Shown: piece by piece, positions 53,785-64,000 of the stretch | Layout: the number at the start of each line of letters is the position of its first letter | How positions within the stretch are numbered: position 1 is the stretch's first letter | DNA from: Nereocystis luetkeana | Lineage: Eukaryota; Sar; Phaeophyceae; Laminariales; Laminariaceae | Direction of reading: 5' to 3' | NCBI GenBank assembly: GCA_031213475.1 | Contig: JARUPZ010000024.1 | Span: 2,453,403 to 2,517,402 of the forward strand | DNA: 64,000 nucleotides | Made by a program: the position numbers and the translations under genes | Notes under the pieces: generated by a model | Told to the model about the DNA's origin: nothing | Seen by the model: the letters and a program-made list of their open reading frames with translations, nothing else | The model's database searches: none

Positions 53785-54080
53785 TTCGTGAAACGGCATA
53801 GGTGTGACACACTCGATTTTGTGGACGTTGATGTTGGCATAAGCACGCTTTACGGCAGCATCCTGGGCTGCGTCACTCTAATACCTCGTCCCAAGCAATC
53901 GAATTAGCAGACCATTCGACCGCGAAGCCGAGCCAAGAGCCGGACTTCGACCTCCTCGCGGATGACGAGCCACCACTGGCTTACCAAAGCCGCCCCACGA
54001 TGCTGCCGTAAAGAGCGTTCATGCCATCATCAACGTCCGCAAAGTCGAACGTGTCACACCTATGCCGTTTCACGCAACTC
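53785..54080. repeat. Fold-back: ~85-bp inverted arms, ~125-bp spacer
   Basis: GAAACGGCATAGGTGTGACA at about 53,789 is matched in reverse by TGTCACACCTATGCCGTTTC at about 54,051. The match extends over roughly 85 bases with small differences. Confidence 0.85.
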
Positions 54081-54489
54081 CCCGCCCGAGTTGACCACGC
54101 CCCCGGCCCCGTCCGGGTCGGGTGTTGTTGGCTTCTGCTTTGACGGCGACCGAAGTGCAGCCATGCTGTTGCATGCTGTTGTCTGATTCGCAGTGTCCAC
54201 GTGTAATCGGCTACAACCTTGCACGTTAGAGGTGTGGGAGTGGGTTGTGAAGGGCCGCATCTTCGATCCATTCTGACCGAAGTTACGGCTTTCTCGTCCA
54301 TAACGCTTGTGCAGGCGGGGGTCAGACACGCGCACGATGTGTTGTAGGGTCTGGTGGTCTCTGAAGAGGCGGCTCTTTTCGCCAGCGAGGCATCAACTCG
54401 GGCTTAAAGGCTTCCCGGCCTGCCCTTTCAACTACACGCCGACTGACATGACAGGAGAGCTGTTCGGGGGAACAGAGGCCATCTCTTAT

Positions 54490-54975
54490 GGGAGGGTTTT
54501 GAAAACCGAAAAACTTACCCGAAAACTGTGTTTTATACGTGCTTTCACGTACTTTACACGGGGAATCCGACCGAATCAGGCTCGCTCTTCTCAGAATACT
54601 TGCAGTCTTTTGGCGAGAGGCATCTAGACCCGTTTTTCTTTTCTTCAGGGGTGCCGTTCGAGGGTCTTACGATGTTGTCATTTTCAGACAAAAAAACAAC
54701 AAGGCATTTTCAGATATATACCTGGTATCGACGTTTCAGCCGAAACAAGGGCCTCTTTTTCAGATATATCGCGTCCGAAACTGAATAGAGGAAACTGGGG
54801 TGTATCGACAATTTTCCAAAATGCTATCCTGAAGAAACGGCAAACGGCGTTGCATGCCTCTCGCAAAATGACTGGTGGGACTTCAAGAAAAGCGGGTCCG
54901 ATTCGCCCGTTTCCTTGTTCAAATACGCCTGCGAAGGTGCTGAAACCTCGATTTCCAGAAACCAAAACCGGTTTG
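54490..54975. repeat. Long imperfect inverted repeat
   Basis: Arms at about 54,570-54,650 (GGCGAGAGGCATCTAGACC) and 54,820-54,905 (GGCATGCCTCTCGC-like sequence in reverse) pair, as do outer parts at about 54,490-54,520 and 54,945-54,975. It may be a decayed DNA transposon or MITE. No transposase is seen. Confidence 0.6.
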
Positions 54976-55095
54976 CCATAAGAGAGGGCCTAGCAGTTAT
55001 CTTGAAGGGGAGCAGAAAGCAGGAGTCAAAACCGCTTGGAAGAGCTTGGTGATCCTCTTCTGCGGTTGAACCCGTCACTCCTCGCATATTATTTG

Positions 55096-55152
55096 TTAAG
55101 GTCTTAGTCTATTGGTTAACCGACCGCCTACCCAATCTAAGCCTTATAACAC
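55096..55152. repeat. TGTTA...TAACA-bounded 57-bp palindromic sequence
   Basis: It starts TGTTAAGGTCTTAG and ends CTAAGCCTTATAACA. Read on the minus strand it resembles the TGTTATAAG start used as the left limit of the copia element, so it may be LTR-derived. Confidence 0.35.
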
Positions 55153-55179
55153 TCTCCATGCCCCTGGAGACCTGGGCCG

Positions 55180-56810
55180 AGCTCCCATCCCACGTGGGAC
55201 GCGGAAGCGGTGTAGAGGGCGTATTGGGGCTCGGGTAACTGCTACAATATTTTCTTCACGGATAGGTACCTGTTTTACACTTATTAACAGTGCGTTGATG
55301 TCGAGGCTGGAAAAAAAAGTTGAAACCAACATGGTTCCATCTATTTCTTTTGCATGACGACTTACTTCGTACCAGGTACCACAGGAATACTTGTTTGTTT
55401 CTTCCATCGACATGCATTTTAGTTGCAGCCTGTGTTTTTCTGACCACAGGCAGGATTTCAGGGGAGATGAGCCAATGTGAGAACACTGTCATCATCACTG
55501 GTCCCGGCTGTATGTATATACGGCGTATGCGTGACCACGTGCAGTTTAGCGGTTGGAACGGCCCACTTGGCGCGCTGGTACCCTGACTCCACGCCGATGG
55601 CTTCAGCCATGATGAGCAGCAATCGCTCCAAACGTATGAAAACATTCGCTGCCGCGAACTGGCTGTGGTCAGAAGGAAGGCTAAAAAACAAAACCCATGA
55701 CTGCAGCACATCCAAGTGTGGGGTCCTCAAGCGGGTGGGGGGGTGCAATGTTTACCCTGTAGAGGGGGGTGGATACGTTGCGGGCAGGTCGGTTCTCGTG
55801 GCTGTGCTCTTCTCCCTTCCTGCCGTTGAACACCTGACACAACAATCAGTGGAGAGTGAGACGAGGAGAGCTAGCGAGAGAGCGACACTGCAAGCAGCAT
55901 ACCACTCACCATACGATACCGGACACATACATATATGTATATGTACCCGAGGAGGGGCTTGGCACAAAATCTCGTTCCCCGCTGGGGAGCTACATGGGAT
56001 ACCTGCAGTAGCAGTACCAGGTGGTAGTTTCTCGATAGCTCCGCCTAGGTCCCATCTGTTATACCGCAAGGCGATCTCTGTGGGACTTATATGCTTCGAA
56101 GTGGCGGACAGGCGGAGACACTCATCCAGGCACAGGCATGGAGATAATATCGAGGGCCATAGCGTTTGGAGCCGAGAGTAGGCTCAAGATGATTCTACCG
56201 CGTGGGGGGTGGGTGTACAATGGTGTATGGGTGCGCGGGCGCGGTGAATGTAGTATAGAGCGAAGGGGGAAAATACTCGCGAGGGCTGGTAGAGAACGGG
56301 AAGTGATCCCCCAAAATATGCTTCCAACATCGTTCGGGCACGTATGGAAAATAGTGCCTTACAAAAAGCGTGTCGGACGTTCGCTCAATTTGTAAAGGAA
56401 ACAGTGTGCTTCAATTTCATTGTTCGGTTGTTTCATCCAAGAGGGAACACCAGTAATGAAAGAGCTCGTACTTAGGACAATGTAAAAAGGTGCTGGTATG
56501 TACAAAGATTAATCTGATCTTCTTTTTGAGGTACAGATAACTCGTCCACGTCCGTACCGTTACTTTACGTGTGGATATACCATGCAGTAACAACATGTTG
56601 GCGATGCTCGTACTATATACAGCATCAGTTCCCCTAGACCACAGCACACACTAAAGCAGCACCGCACAGATTCGTTGCCATACATATCATAGCAGCCAGC
56701 CTTTCTCGTACCGTTTCGCCTGGAACACAGCACGACAGCACCCAACAGGAGCATTAACCCAGGCACCAGGCTTGTACGTAGCAGTCAGCTATATTTACCA
56801 GACGGTCGGG
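55180..56810. other. Intergenic DNA, possible unassigned exon on the minus strand
   Basis: On the minus strand 55,660-55,545 is preceded by CACAG and reads LERLLLIMAEAIGVESGYQR then AKWAVPTAKLH, which looks protein-like, but no family is recognised and no partner exon was found. TACCAGGTA occurs at 55,370. Confidence 0.3.
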
Positions 56811-56819
56811 CTGTATTTA

Positions 56820-58646
56820 CTACCGTTCCTCCACCTTCGACACGGCATTCTGCCGGCGGATGATCCCCTTAGGCCGCCACGCGGGATGCAGATTATTCAA
56901 GTCCGCAACAGCCGCTGCCCCTCCTGCCGCGGCCCCTATTCCGCCACCGGTGGCCAAATAACGACTACTGCTGGCACCCCCCCTGCCCCCGCCCCCGCCT
57001 CCACCTCTTCTCCTGGACTGGTGCAGTTGGCGGCGTCCAGCGGGGCCGAATACACTACCCCCGCTGCTGTTGCCGCCTTTGGTGCTGCTGCCGGCACCAT
57101 AATATTCCCCTCTCTCGTCTCCAAAGAGGAAGCCGCCGGGCACGGCGAGCTGCTTCGGTAGCCCGCTGATCGCGATGGGGGGCTCCCGGAAAACCTCATG
57201 CGCGGCGCCGAGCCACACCCTGCCTCCACTGGGTCGACTGCTGCTTACGGTAGAGCCTGTCATCGCCGTTCGAGAATGATGTTGATGGCTGGTAAAGGTT
57301 GGTTTGGGTGGCAGCGTTTTTGTCGCCGATGTTGACGCAGACGTGGCCGTGGCTCCAGCCGACTTACCCGGGGCAGAATTTCGGCCGCGAGCCTTCTCGA
57401 TCATCGGTCCCGCTGTTGTCGTTGTTGTGTCCAAGGAGCGCCCCCTCTTCTTGCCGCCGAGCACCCGCCCTTGCCACCCCCCTTGCTCACCGGTGCGAGT
57501 ACCCGCCGCAGTCGCTGACATCGCGGGAGCCGTTATTGTCATTGCCGTCGTTGGAGGCGCGCGAACAGTAGAGGCAGCAATACGAGTACCCTCCTTCCTT
57601 TCCCCGCCTCCGCCGCCACTACTACGATCAAGGGAGTCCGCCCATGATGACTGCTGCATCAGACTATCAAGCGCGCTGGGGTGTCCCACGGGGTTCGGTA
57701 AGCCGCCGACAATACTCGTTTTCCGAACAGTGTTATGGTAGTCGATCTTGGCTGTGTCAGCGAGACGACGAGGGGATGATTTAAGACCACCGACACCACT
57801 GACATTGTTGTTGACACCGTTACCGACACCGCTGCCGCTGCCGCTGCCACTGCCGCCGCCACCGCTACCGCCGCCCTCTCCGTTCACCCACGCGTTCCGT
57901 GCGGGCCCTCCTCCCCCTCCTCCTCCTCCTCCTCCTGTGTCTGTCCATGCCCCTTCCGTTGCGTCGTTTCGCTCTCTGCCGGGTTGAGGAACCCCCCCCC
58001 CCCCGCCCCCCCCCCCCCGACAACGGTTACCCCCGGAAGTTCGTCGGGCGCGTTCGTGAACCGGTCCTTGTGGCGCTCGGCGTCAGTTAGCTGCGACCTT
58101 CGCCGCCTTGTACCGCTGAAACCGGGGTGACCGTCGCTGCCTCCTTTGCCGTCGCCGTTGCCGTTACTGCGGCCGCTACTGTTACCGTTGCTGTAATCGC
58201 TACCGTAACCATTGCCGTACCCGCTTCCGTTAACGTTTCCGTTACCGAAACCGTTACCGAGACCGTTACCGAAACCGTTACTGTTACTGTTTCGGATACC
58301 GTTACCATTTCCGTAACCGTTTCCATCATCCTTGCTCTTGCCGCTACCGAAACTGATCCCGTTGCCGATACCGCTCCCACTACCGCTACCGAATCCGCTA
58401 CCGTGTCCATTACCGCCGCGGTTGCCGTTCCCTTTACTGTTTCTGAAAGCGTTACTTCCAGCCGCCGTGTCTCTCGCGGGTGTCCGAGGGGACAGGGTCG
58501 CCGGGTCAGTGGCGGGGTGCGGTATGCTGACCGCCAGCGGAGAAGAAGAAGACGAAGAAGACTCGGACAATTCGCTGTGGTGGGGGTGGTTACGGTTGTT
58601 GGAATGCGTCCGCTGTGCGTTCCAGCCCGCCTGGATCCTCTCCACC
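56820..58646 (-). CDS. Gly/Asn-rich hypothetical protein, partial, one frame change
   Basis: On the minus strand a plausible acceptor (AATCAG, exon from 58,646) opens a frame with VERIQAGWNAQRTH, Ser and Gly/Asn/Ser repeats (58,180-58,440), RRRRSQLTDAERHKDRF and an acidic end, stopping at 57,884. A second frame covers 57,887-56,820 with KIDYHNTVRKTSIVGG, VWLGAAHEVFREPP, AVPGGFLFGDERGEYYG and a C-terminus LHPAWRPKGIIRRQN. Both have non-repetitive stretches between low-complexity parts, so one gene with a frame change or a very short intron near 57,885 is likely. The 5' exons are not found. The family is not recognised and the function is unknown. Confidence 0.5.
58165..58440. repeat. (CCGTTA)n hexamer array in the Gly/Asn-rich coding region
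   Basis: CCGTTACCG-type hexamers on the + strand encode (Gly-Asn)n on the minus strand. The hexamer is close in kind to the GTTAGC satellite in TRM5 intron 1. Confidence 0.85.
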
Positions 58647-58699
58647 TGATTGTCAGTAGAACGAGATAAGTGAGGGGGAGGGCTAGTTGGCAAAATAAA

Positions 58700-59060
58700 C
58701 GAGAAGGAAGGATGGATCAGGGACTGTCAAAGTGGAGCAGATCGATGTGAAAGCTGGGTTTGAATACAGAAGAGAGTTAGCGTTCGTGTGTGTACGTAGG
58801 TTTCTTCTATGGGTTGCCCTCCCTTGGTTTTCTTCCATTTTTCTAGAAATATTTCTGAGCGATCGACGTTGAAGCTCATGCGGCACATTGTCGGATGGCA
58901 AACATACTATTACTAATCATTGGTTAGAATAGTTACCCCCGGTGTTGACACGTTACTACGCAGCCTTGAGAATTCGTGCACCACTCACATGACTATCGAG
59001 GAAACCTGTCGGGGTTACAGTGGTAGAAATAGGCAGCCCCACACGTTATTAAAGCAAGCC
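58700..59060. other. Intergenic stretch, no gene seen
   Basis: No ORF with recognisable features and no clear repeat. Confidence 0.4.
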
Positions 59061-59069
59061 GAACGGGCG

Positions 59070-59690
59070 GCACATGATGCTATGATCACCACATGATCAC
59101 CGCATCACCACCACATGCGTACCACATGAGCATTACATTGATCACCACGTCCATCATGGCATGGAGTCAACAGGCATAATTCACTTTCGTATCGAGGAAG
59201 ACGTGGTGCCTCTGCTGTAAATCTGGGAGGACGCAACCACTGTAGCCCCACACACTAAATGTAGTAATTGATTGTACCGCCCAACAGGGCTGCACATGAA
59301 TACATGATCACCAGGTGACCATCACATGATCCCCAACGTTGCCACCTCGTGGCGATCACCACACCATCGCCACGTGATCACCAAAACGATCACCAACAAA
59401 CAGCATCACCATACGATCACCAACATTATCACCAAAATGATCACCAGCATGACCAGCGCATGACCACCGCATGGTCACCACATGGTCACCACATGGTCAC
59501 CAAGTGAACACCACGCGATCTCTAGCATGACTACCACATCACCACCACGTAATTGCCGCATGATCCCCACATGATGACACTTCGTCACCACTTGAGCACC
59601 AAACATGATCGCCAAACATGATGCCCAAGAAGATAATGCACACGATCACCACATGATCACCACATACTACCACGCGATCGAGGGCTAACC
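59070..59690. repeat. (CATGATCACCA)n minisatellite
   Basis: About 50 units of 10 to 13 bases around ATGATCACCAC, with a single-copy interruption at about 59,150-59,300. Confidence 0.88.
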
Positions 59691-60009
59691 CTAGCCCTAG
59701 CCCCAATCGCCCGCGTAGCGTCTCTGACTGAAGATGCAACGAAGAGTTGCCGGTAGTGTGGGCTATCGACTGTCACATTTACGGGGGGCTCTAGTAACCA
59801 GAGCCAAGCATGGCGCGTAAACTGACGGGGATACGTGGTTTTCAGATATGATTGACACGGACACCCAGAATACGAGTATTGCGTGGAAGTCGGACCAAGT
59901 CGTAACCACCACGGGACTAACACGATACATCACCGCATGGCCGCGTGAAGGATGGCTACATGGGAGCAGATTCAAGGGTGTATTTCTACTGTGGTAGGGT
60001 ATTCTCAGG

Positions 60010-60410
60010 TGGGCTTAGGTACCAAACCTGGTTGTTTTTGGTCATAACATACTCGGGTATGTACCCGGGTACGCTCCCAGATTGGATATACTGGGGGAGG
60101 TACCGCACGGAATACGCCCTTGCTGGTACAGCCATCGCTGCAGACCTGCGAGTCTGGTGTGGTACTTCGTGTATACCCAGTACTCAACATGGGGTACCCG
60201 GGTATTAGAGTAAACAAAACCTGGGTGGCTTTGGTCATACTCGCGCGTACCTCCAGAGTACAACACCTGGGTGTTGTTGGTCATACTCGTGGATATCCTC
60301 AGAGTATAAACCAGGTGCTTCATACTCGCGGATTCCCCCAGAGTACAAAACCTGGGTGCTTATGGTCACTCTCCAGGGCACCCCCAGGTTATATAGTGGG
60401 CAGCAAAACG
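60010..60410. repeat. ~48-bp minisatellite (TACAAAACCTGGGTG units)
   Basis: About eight units contain AAACCTGGGTG, TTGGTCATACTCG and ACCCCCAGAGTA. CCTGG is part of every unit but not within TACCWGGTA. Confidence 0.85.
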
Positions 60411-60597
60411 CACCTGTGTATGGAGGTAGCGGTTCAGTCGCTGGCGTGGGCTACATACGGTAGGGCTGTGCCTACTTTTTTTTTCAACTCCTCGTTTAAC
60501 CCTCTTTGGAGTTCATGAGGGAAAAGTTGACGGGGGCAAAACAAGCGACAGTACAGCGACGGCCACTGCGTGATTTGAGGATGATATGATACAATGG

Positions 60598-60870
60598 TTG
60601 GTGTCCGAGTTACAATGGTTGTGTGCATGGGAGCCGAACGGCACGGGCAAAACAGCAGCATGATCCTTCCTACCCCTACTACTGCTGGGCCCTCGCGCTG
60701 CTTGCTCCTAGACACGGCTGATAGCACAAAATGCCTATCACTCTATGCCTGAGTACAAGGACAGTTTGTATACTGATATTCGATCAAAACGGTCCCGATG
60801 TTTAGGGACCAGAGTGGTAATCGTTTTTGGTGGTCGCTATCTCGGGGTCCCGCAGGGGGTAAGGAGTTTC
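60598..60870. repeat. Dispersed repeat R3, copy 2
   Basis: It matches 46,205-46,380 but carries an extra ~80 bases in the middle. Confidence 0.6.
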
Positions 60871-61112
60871 GTGTCTTAACCCTATAATAAAAACCTAAGT
60901 TGAGATCAACAAAAACAAAAGCTACAGTAGCTCGAGGAACACTCCCGTGGCCTATTGTTGAAGGTGTACCACGAACAGTGTTATTGCGAAACATGAACGA
61001 GATCTTACAACGGTATTGGGCTGTCCCTCAGTGCTCTTAAGGAAGCTCCACCAGTCGGAACTATTAGTAATTCGGCGATTCAACAGGTGCAGTACGAGGC
61101 ACGCGTACGGCT

Positions 61113-61400
61113 TCAAACCTGCGAGTCTGGCGTGGGCACCACCACCCCCGCCGCCACTCCTCCTTGCCGATGGGGCTGCAGGCCCGGGACCGCCACCGAC
61201 GCCGCAGCCGCTGCCGCTGCCGCCGCCGCCTCCGCGCGACGCTTTCTTATGAACAGGTTGGCGATTGTCTTCACCCCCGCGCCGTGCCGGTCTGACTTCG
61301 GGCCAGCGCGACGGACGTCCGATTTTCCGGCCCGAGGCGCATCGGCCAGGGGAAACAGGTTCGTAGTAGAGAGGGTTGGGCTTGGTGTGGCCTTGGCGCT
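61113..61400 (-). CDS. Possible terminal exon, Ala-rich, unrecognised
   Basis: The minus-strand frame contains GKSDVRRAGPKSDRHGAGVK, TIANLFIRKRRAE, about eleven Ala, then a Gly/Pro-rich end and a TGA at 61,113. The opposite strand is also open because of the GC-rich repeat, so this may be compositional. No family is recognised. Confidence 0.25.
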   Translation of the reverse strand, partial: SAKATPSPTLSTTNLFPLADAPRAGKSDVRRAGPKSDRHGAGVKTIANLFIRKRRAEAAAAAAAAAASVAVPGLQPHRQGGVAAGVVVPTPDSQV

Positions 61401-61539
61401 GACATTGGTGGTTATGGTGCTTTGTTTTATCGGCCGGAGCGGTAGAGGAAGAGGAGGGGGCGGAGGGGAGGGGGGGGCGGGGGGCAATGCGAGGGTGGTG
61501 CGGTGTGAGCGTTGGCCGAGAAAAGGGTGAGGGGTAGGT

Positions 61540-61770
61540 GGGTGTGCTATTTCGTTGATCGCGTTAGTCAGTCGACCATTTAAAAAGGTGAGGGGGGGCT
61601 GTTGGTTCGTGGGGGGGGGAAGATCATTGTCACGAATGGCTGTAGTTGTACGGCCATAGACCCTCGCATCCTTGTAATGCCGGGACGGAGCACGTCGGGT
61701 TTCCACTGACCAGGCTGACATTTCTTGCACGAAGAGCGAAGCGTTGTGAGGTGATACGCGAGTCGGATAT
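61540..61770 (-). repeat. R1 repeat, minus orientation
   Basis: G-tract, then AAGATCATTGTCACGAATGG and the R1 body to AAGAGCGAAGCGTTGTGAGG. Confidence 0.78.
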
Positions 61771-61963
61771 CGGGAGGCGGGCGGCAGGGGGGGGAGTAGT
61801 GGGGGTGATGCGTGATGAGTTTTGAGCGACATTTTTGGAGTGAAAAAAGGGGAGGAGGGGCTGTTGGTGGTAGTGGTGGTGGTTGGTGGTGATTCTAACT
61901 ATAATGCGTCTGGCGTGTAAGTGTAGATTATATGTGGTGTGCCTGGCCGTGGCACCCGCCTGC

Positions 61964-62090
61964 TTACGTGGGCGGCAGGCGTCGTTTGGATGCCTTTTTC
62001 CGCATAGAGGCTGCTCTCTCCAGCCTCTTTCGCACCGCCCGCTGCTCTGCGATCTCCGATTCGATCCACTCTTCGATGCTTCCATACTGC
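61964..62090 (-). CDS. Terminal exon of an unidentified gene
   Basis: After a TTTTTTACAG-like acceptor (minus strand, 62,091-62,100), a 127-base exon reads QYGSIEEWIESEIAEQRAVR, then a basic helical end KRLERAASMRKKASKRRLPPT and a TAA at 61,964. The charged, heptad-like composition and clean acceptor argue for a real exon. Earlier exons should lie above 62.1 kb and were not found. The family is not recognised. Confidence 0.4.
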
Positions 62091-62187
62091 CTGTTTTTTA
62101 CGGAGACCTGGAGCCGAAACAATCAAAACAAAACAAGAACAAGCAGAAAAGCGCCACCGATGAGCCACGGACTCAGAGGGGAGAGGG

Positions 62188-62350
62188 GTGTACTCGATAT
62201 CATACATGGCCGTAGTCGTAAAACCATAGAGCCTCGCATCCCTGCAATGCTCGGACGGAGCACATCGGGTTTTCACCGACCAGGCAGACATTTATTTAGG
62301 GGCGAGGAGGCGGAGGAAGGGTGGGAAGGGGGGGGGGGGGGTTAGGAGGA
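62188..62350 (-). repeat. R1 repeat, minus orientation, with trailing G-tract
   Basis: It starts TACTCGATATCATACATGGC, unusually with only a short G-tract on its 3' side (GAGAGGGGTG), and ends at GACATTTATTTAGGGG. A longer G-tract follows at about 62,328-62,341. Confidence 0.78.
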
Positions 62351-62519
62351 AAAGGGGGGAGGGAGACAAGGGGGGGGAGAGGGGGGGCAAGAGGGGAGAG
62401 AATGGGAAAAGGGGAAGGGAAAAGGGAAGAGCGGCAGAGCGGAAGAGCAGGGAGGGGATATTCTCGATTGTTGGTTGCATTGCGGCCCCACTAAGCGGGC
62501 ACACTGAAGACCGCACGCG

Positions 62520-62910
62520 TGTGTGTAAAATTTGATGAAAAATTGACGAACCGTGAGCATGCTGGATGAACCCTACGCGCGATCCCGGCAGCGGCGGTAT
62601 AATTGCTCGTACGTGCTGGGCTGCTCGGCTTTGAACGTAAATTTCATCAAGATTGAGTGTATCGCAGGAGTTGTTGTAGATATGTATGGCCTGCATGGTA
62701 CCAACTGGGAACAGGGTGCCGGGTGGTAAAAAGTGCGTGCAAAACCGAACAACCCAGCACGTACGTGCCATTTTAACGCTGGTGATCAAATTGAAGGTAG
62801 GTGCCGGGGGGGGGGGGGAGAAGGCAATAGGCACCTGTGACCGCGGCCTCTGTTCTGGAATGCCATTGCGGGTAAAAACCTCACACGAGTCAAGCTGGGA
62901 AAATGAAAGT
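62520..62910 (+). mobile_element. tRNA-derived SINE, copy 3 (head missing)
   Basis: Body landmarks in order: ATGCTGGATGAACCCTACGC, GCCGGGGGGGG, GTGACCGCGGCCTC, GGGTAAAAACCTCACACGAG and AAGCTGGGAAAATGAAAGTG. About 180 unrelated bases (about 62,590-62,770) interrupt it. No tRNA-like head is present. Confidence 0.65.
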
Positions 62911-63374
62911 GGTGATCTACACCAAATCACACACTAACACACACAAACTGGGGAGGCGTGTTGCGGTGGTAGGAGTAGTAGCACTTTTAGGCCGCGTTTT
63001 TTGTCCGACCGACCGGAGCTCCTTAACCCGATCTCATAGGAATACCATGACCTAGCGCTTTACTGCCGTGGATCTTTAAATGTAAGTATTGGCGTTGCCC
63101 TTTACTGTTGTATTATGTCTCCATACCGTGGATCTTTTAGTGTAAGTATTGGAATGGACGAGGCCTCCTGCGCCAGCCTGTGGTCCTGCCCATACTTCGT
63201 TCCGCCTCTTAGGATTGTATTTGCAGTTGGCCACTGGTCAGGGGCAGAGTTGTCTCGCCCAAACTTCTTTCACAACGCCTCAGCCCTTTCCTGCACACGC
63301 TGCAAAATCATTTTCAAAAACTCTGGCGACATTAGTGGTAGCTCGCTAGCGTCCGCGTACTATATTTATTCGTG
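62911..63374. other. Intergenic DNA, no gene seen
   Basis: A CCGTGGATCTTTTAGTGTAA sequence is duplicated at about 63,068 and 63,126. Open frames here have no recognisable domain. Confidence 0.4.
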
Positions 63375-64000
63375 ATAGAACTACATACTTAGATCACAAC
63401 CCCTGAGCGTGCTCGGTTGGTGCATCCCTGGCCTCTCAGAGCTCCCACTTCCAAACCGCCTCCTTTCATTACTTGCCGGACCTTTCCAGCAGTTCTTTGT
63501 TTTCTCGGTAATTTCTTCTTTTTTTCTTCTTTCGTTTCGTGTGCGTGCGTGTTCTCCGAGCACGGCATCGCGGGAGGACCCGGCACCGTCGCGGGTGCCA
63601 GCGGGTGCTGGCGGGTAGAGGGGGGGTTGCAAGGAGCGCGGTCGCCGCTTTCGTGCCTAGGCGTCGCGTGTGCCACGAGACACGAGGGATGCATGAACGG
63701 GCTTTGTCTGGCTTCGATTTATGATTGTTGATAGAGTATGTACGAGTTTATAAAGGTCGTTCGGGAGGGCAAGATAATATTCAAGCGGTGCTTATTTTTG
63801 CGACCACGCTGAAGTTGAAAGAGGGAGGTGTGCAGTTTGAACACTAACGTTATCGAGCTGGCGAACGACGGCCACGGAGAGCACCGGGCTTCACGCGGGG
63901 CGGGCGACGGGGCTGATTGTGGCAGAGAGTGATAAAAGCTTTACCCGGACCGAATCGGTAGCGAGGTGGTCGCGAGAGGGGCGGGCGGCGTATGAGGCTG
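63375..64000. repeat. Dispersed ~0.63-kb repeat, copy 2, runs out of the window
   Basis: It shares sequence and orientation with 9,799-10,430, with roughly one difference per 25 bases by eye. The two copies lie 53.6 kb apart. Confidence 0.87.

Noticed and set aside
55477-56181. 234-residue open frame on the + strand
   Set aside because: No domain or compositional sign of coding. The opposite strand has a more protein-like short segment, itself unproven.
19190-62350. A CRISPR-like reading of the regularly recurring R1 pieces
   Set aside because: Copies differ in length and orientation, spacing is irregular, and the context is eukaryotic.

Overview
This is nuclear DNA of a multicellular or large-genome eukaryote. 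The best fit is a stramenopile, probably a brown alga; this is inferred from three things. The host genes are intron-rich, with short exons separated by kilobases. One predicted protein starts with a signal-peptide-plus-transit leader that has Phe at the presumed cleavage site, the pattern of secondary plastids. The repeats are dense and mixed. No bacterial operons, rRNA or free-standing tRNA genes were seen.

Layout. 0.5-2 kb: degenerate minisatellite. 2.0-9.7 kb: a broken Ty1/copia fossil on the + strand with a large inverted duplication at its 5' side, a MITE inside it and a 41-bp minisatellite behind it. 9.8-13.0 kb: dispersed and tandem repeats. 13.1-28.6 kb: a divergent pair of host genes, a TFIIIC subunit 6-like gene (-) and TRM5, the tRNA m1G37 methyltransferase (+), ten exons. 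28.9-32.1 kb: a decayed LINE (-). 32.8-47.2 kb: a JmjC/cupin oxygenase gene (-), nine exons found. 48-52 kb: MITE cluster, a tRNA-derived SINE and a possible plastid-targeted protein exon (-). 52.7-55.2 kb: LINE fragment, Ty3/gypsy fragment and fold-backs. 56.8-58.7 kb: a Gly/Asn-rich hypothetical gene (-). 59-60.4 kb: minisatellites. 61-62.1 kb: possible terminal exons (-). 63.4 kb to the end: a second copy of the repeat at 9.8 kb.

How the parts relate. The divergent pair joins two tRNA functions, Pol III transcription and anticodon-loop methylation, over about 170 bp. Introns of TRM5 and the JmjC gene are filled with a dispersed repeat, here called R1, whose copies vary at one end but share the other end, followed by a C homopolymer. 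A second repeat, R2, ends in the same way. Several exons have decayed partial copies of themselves in the neighbouring intron.

Most unusual signal. The 9-mer TACCWGGTA occurs 20 times, against about 0.5 expected by base composition. Four comparisons between paralogous repeat copies show it as a 7-bp insertion (CCWGG plus a duplicated TA) at a TA that is empty in the sister copy. It looks like the excision footprint, or the insertion product, of an unidentified TA-targeting element.
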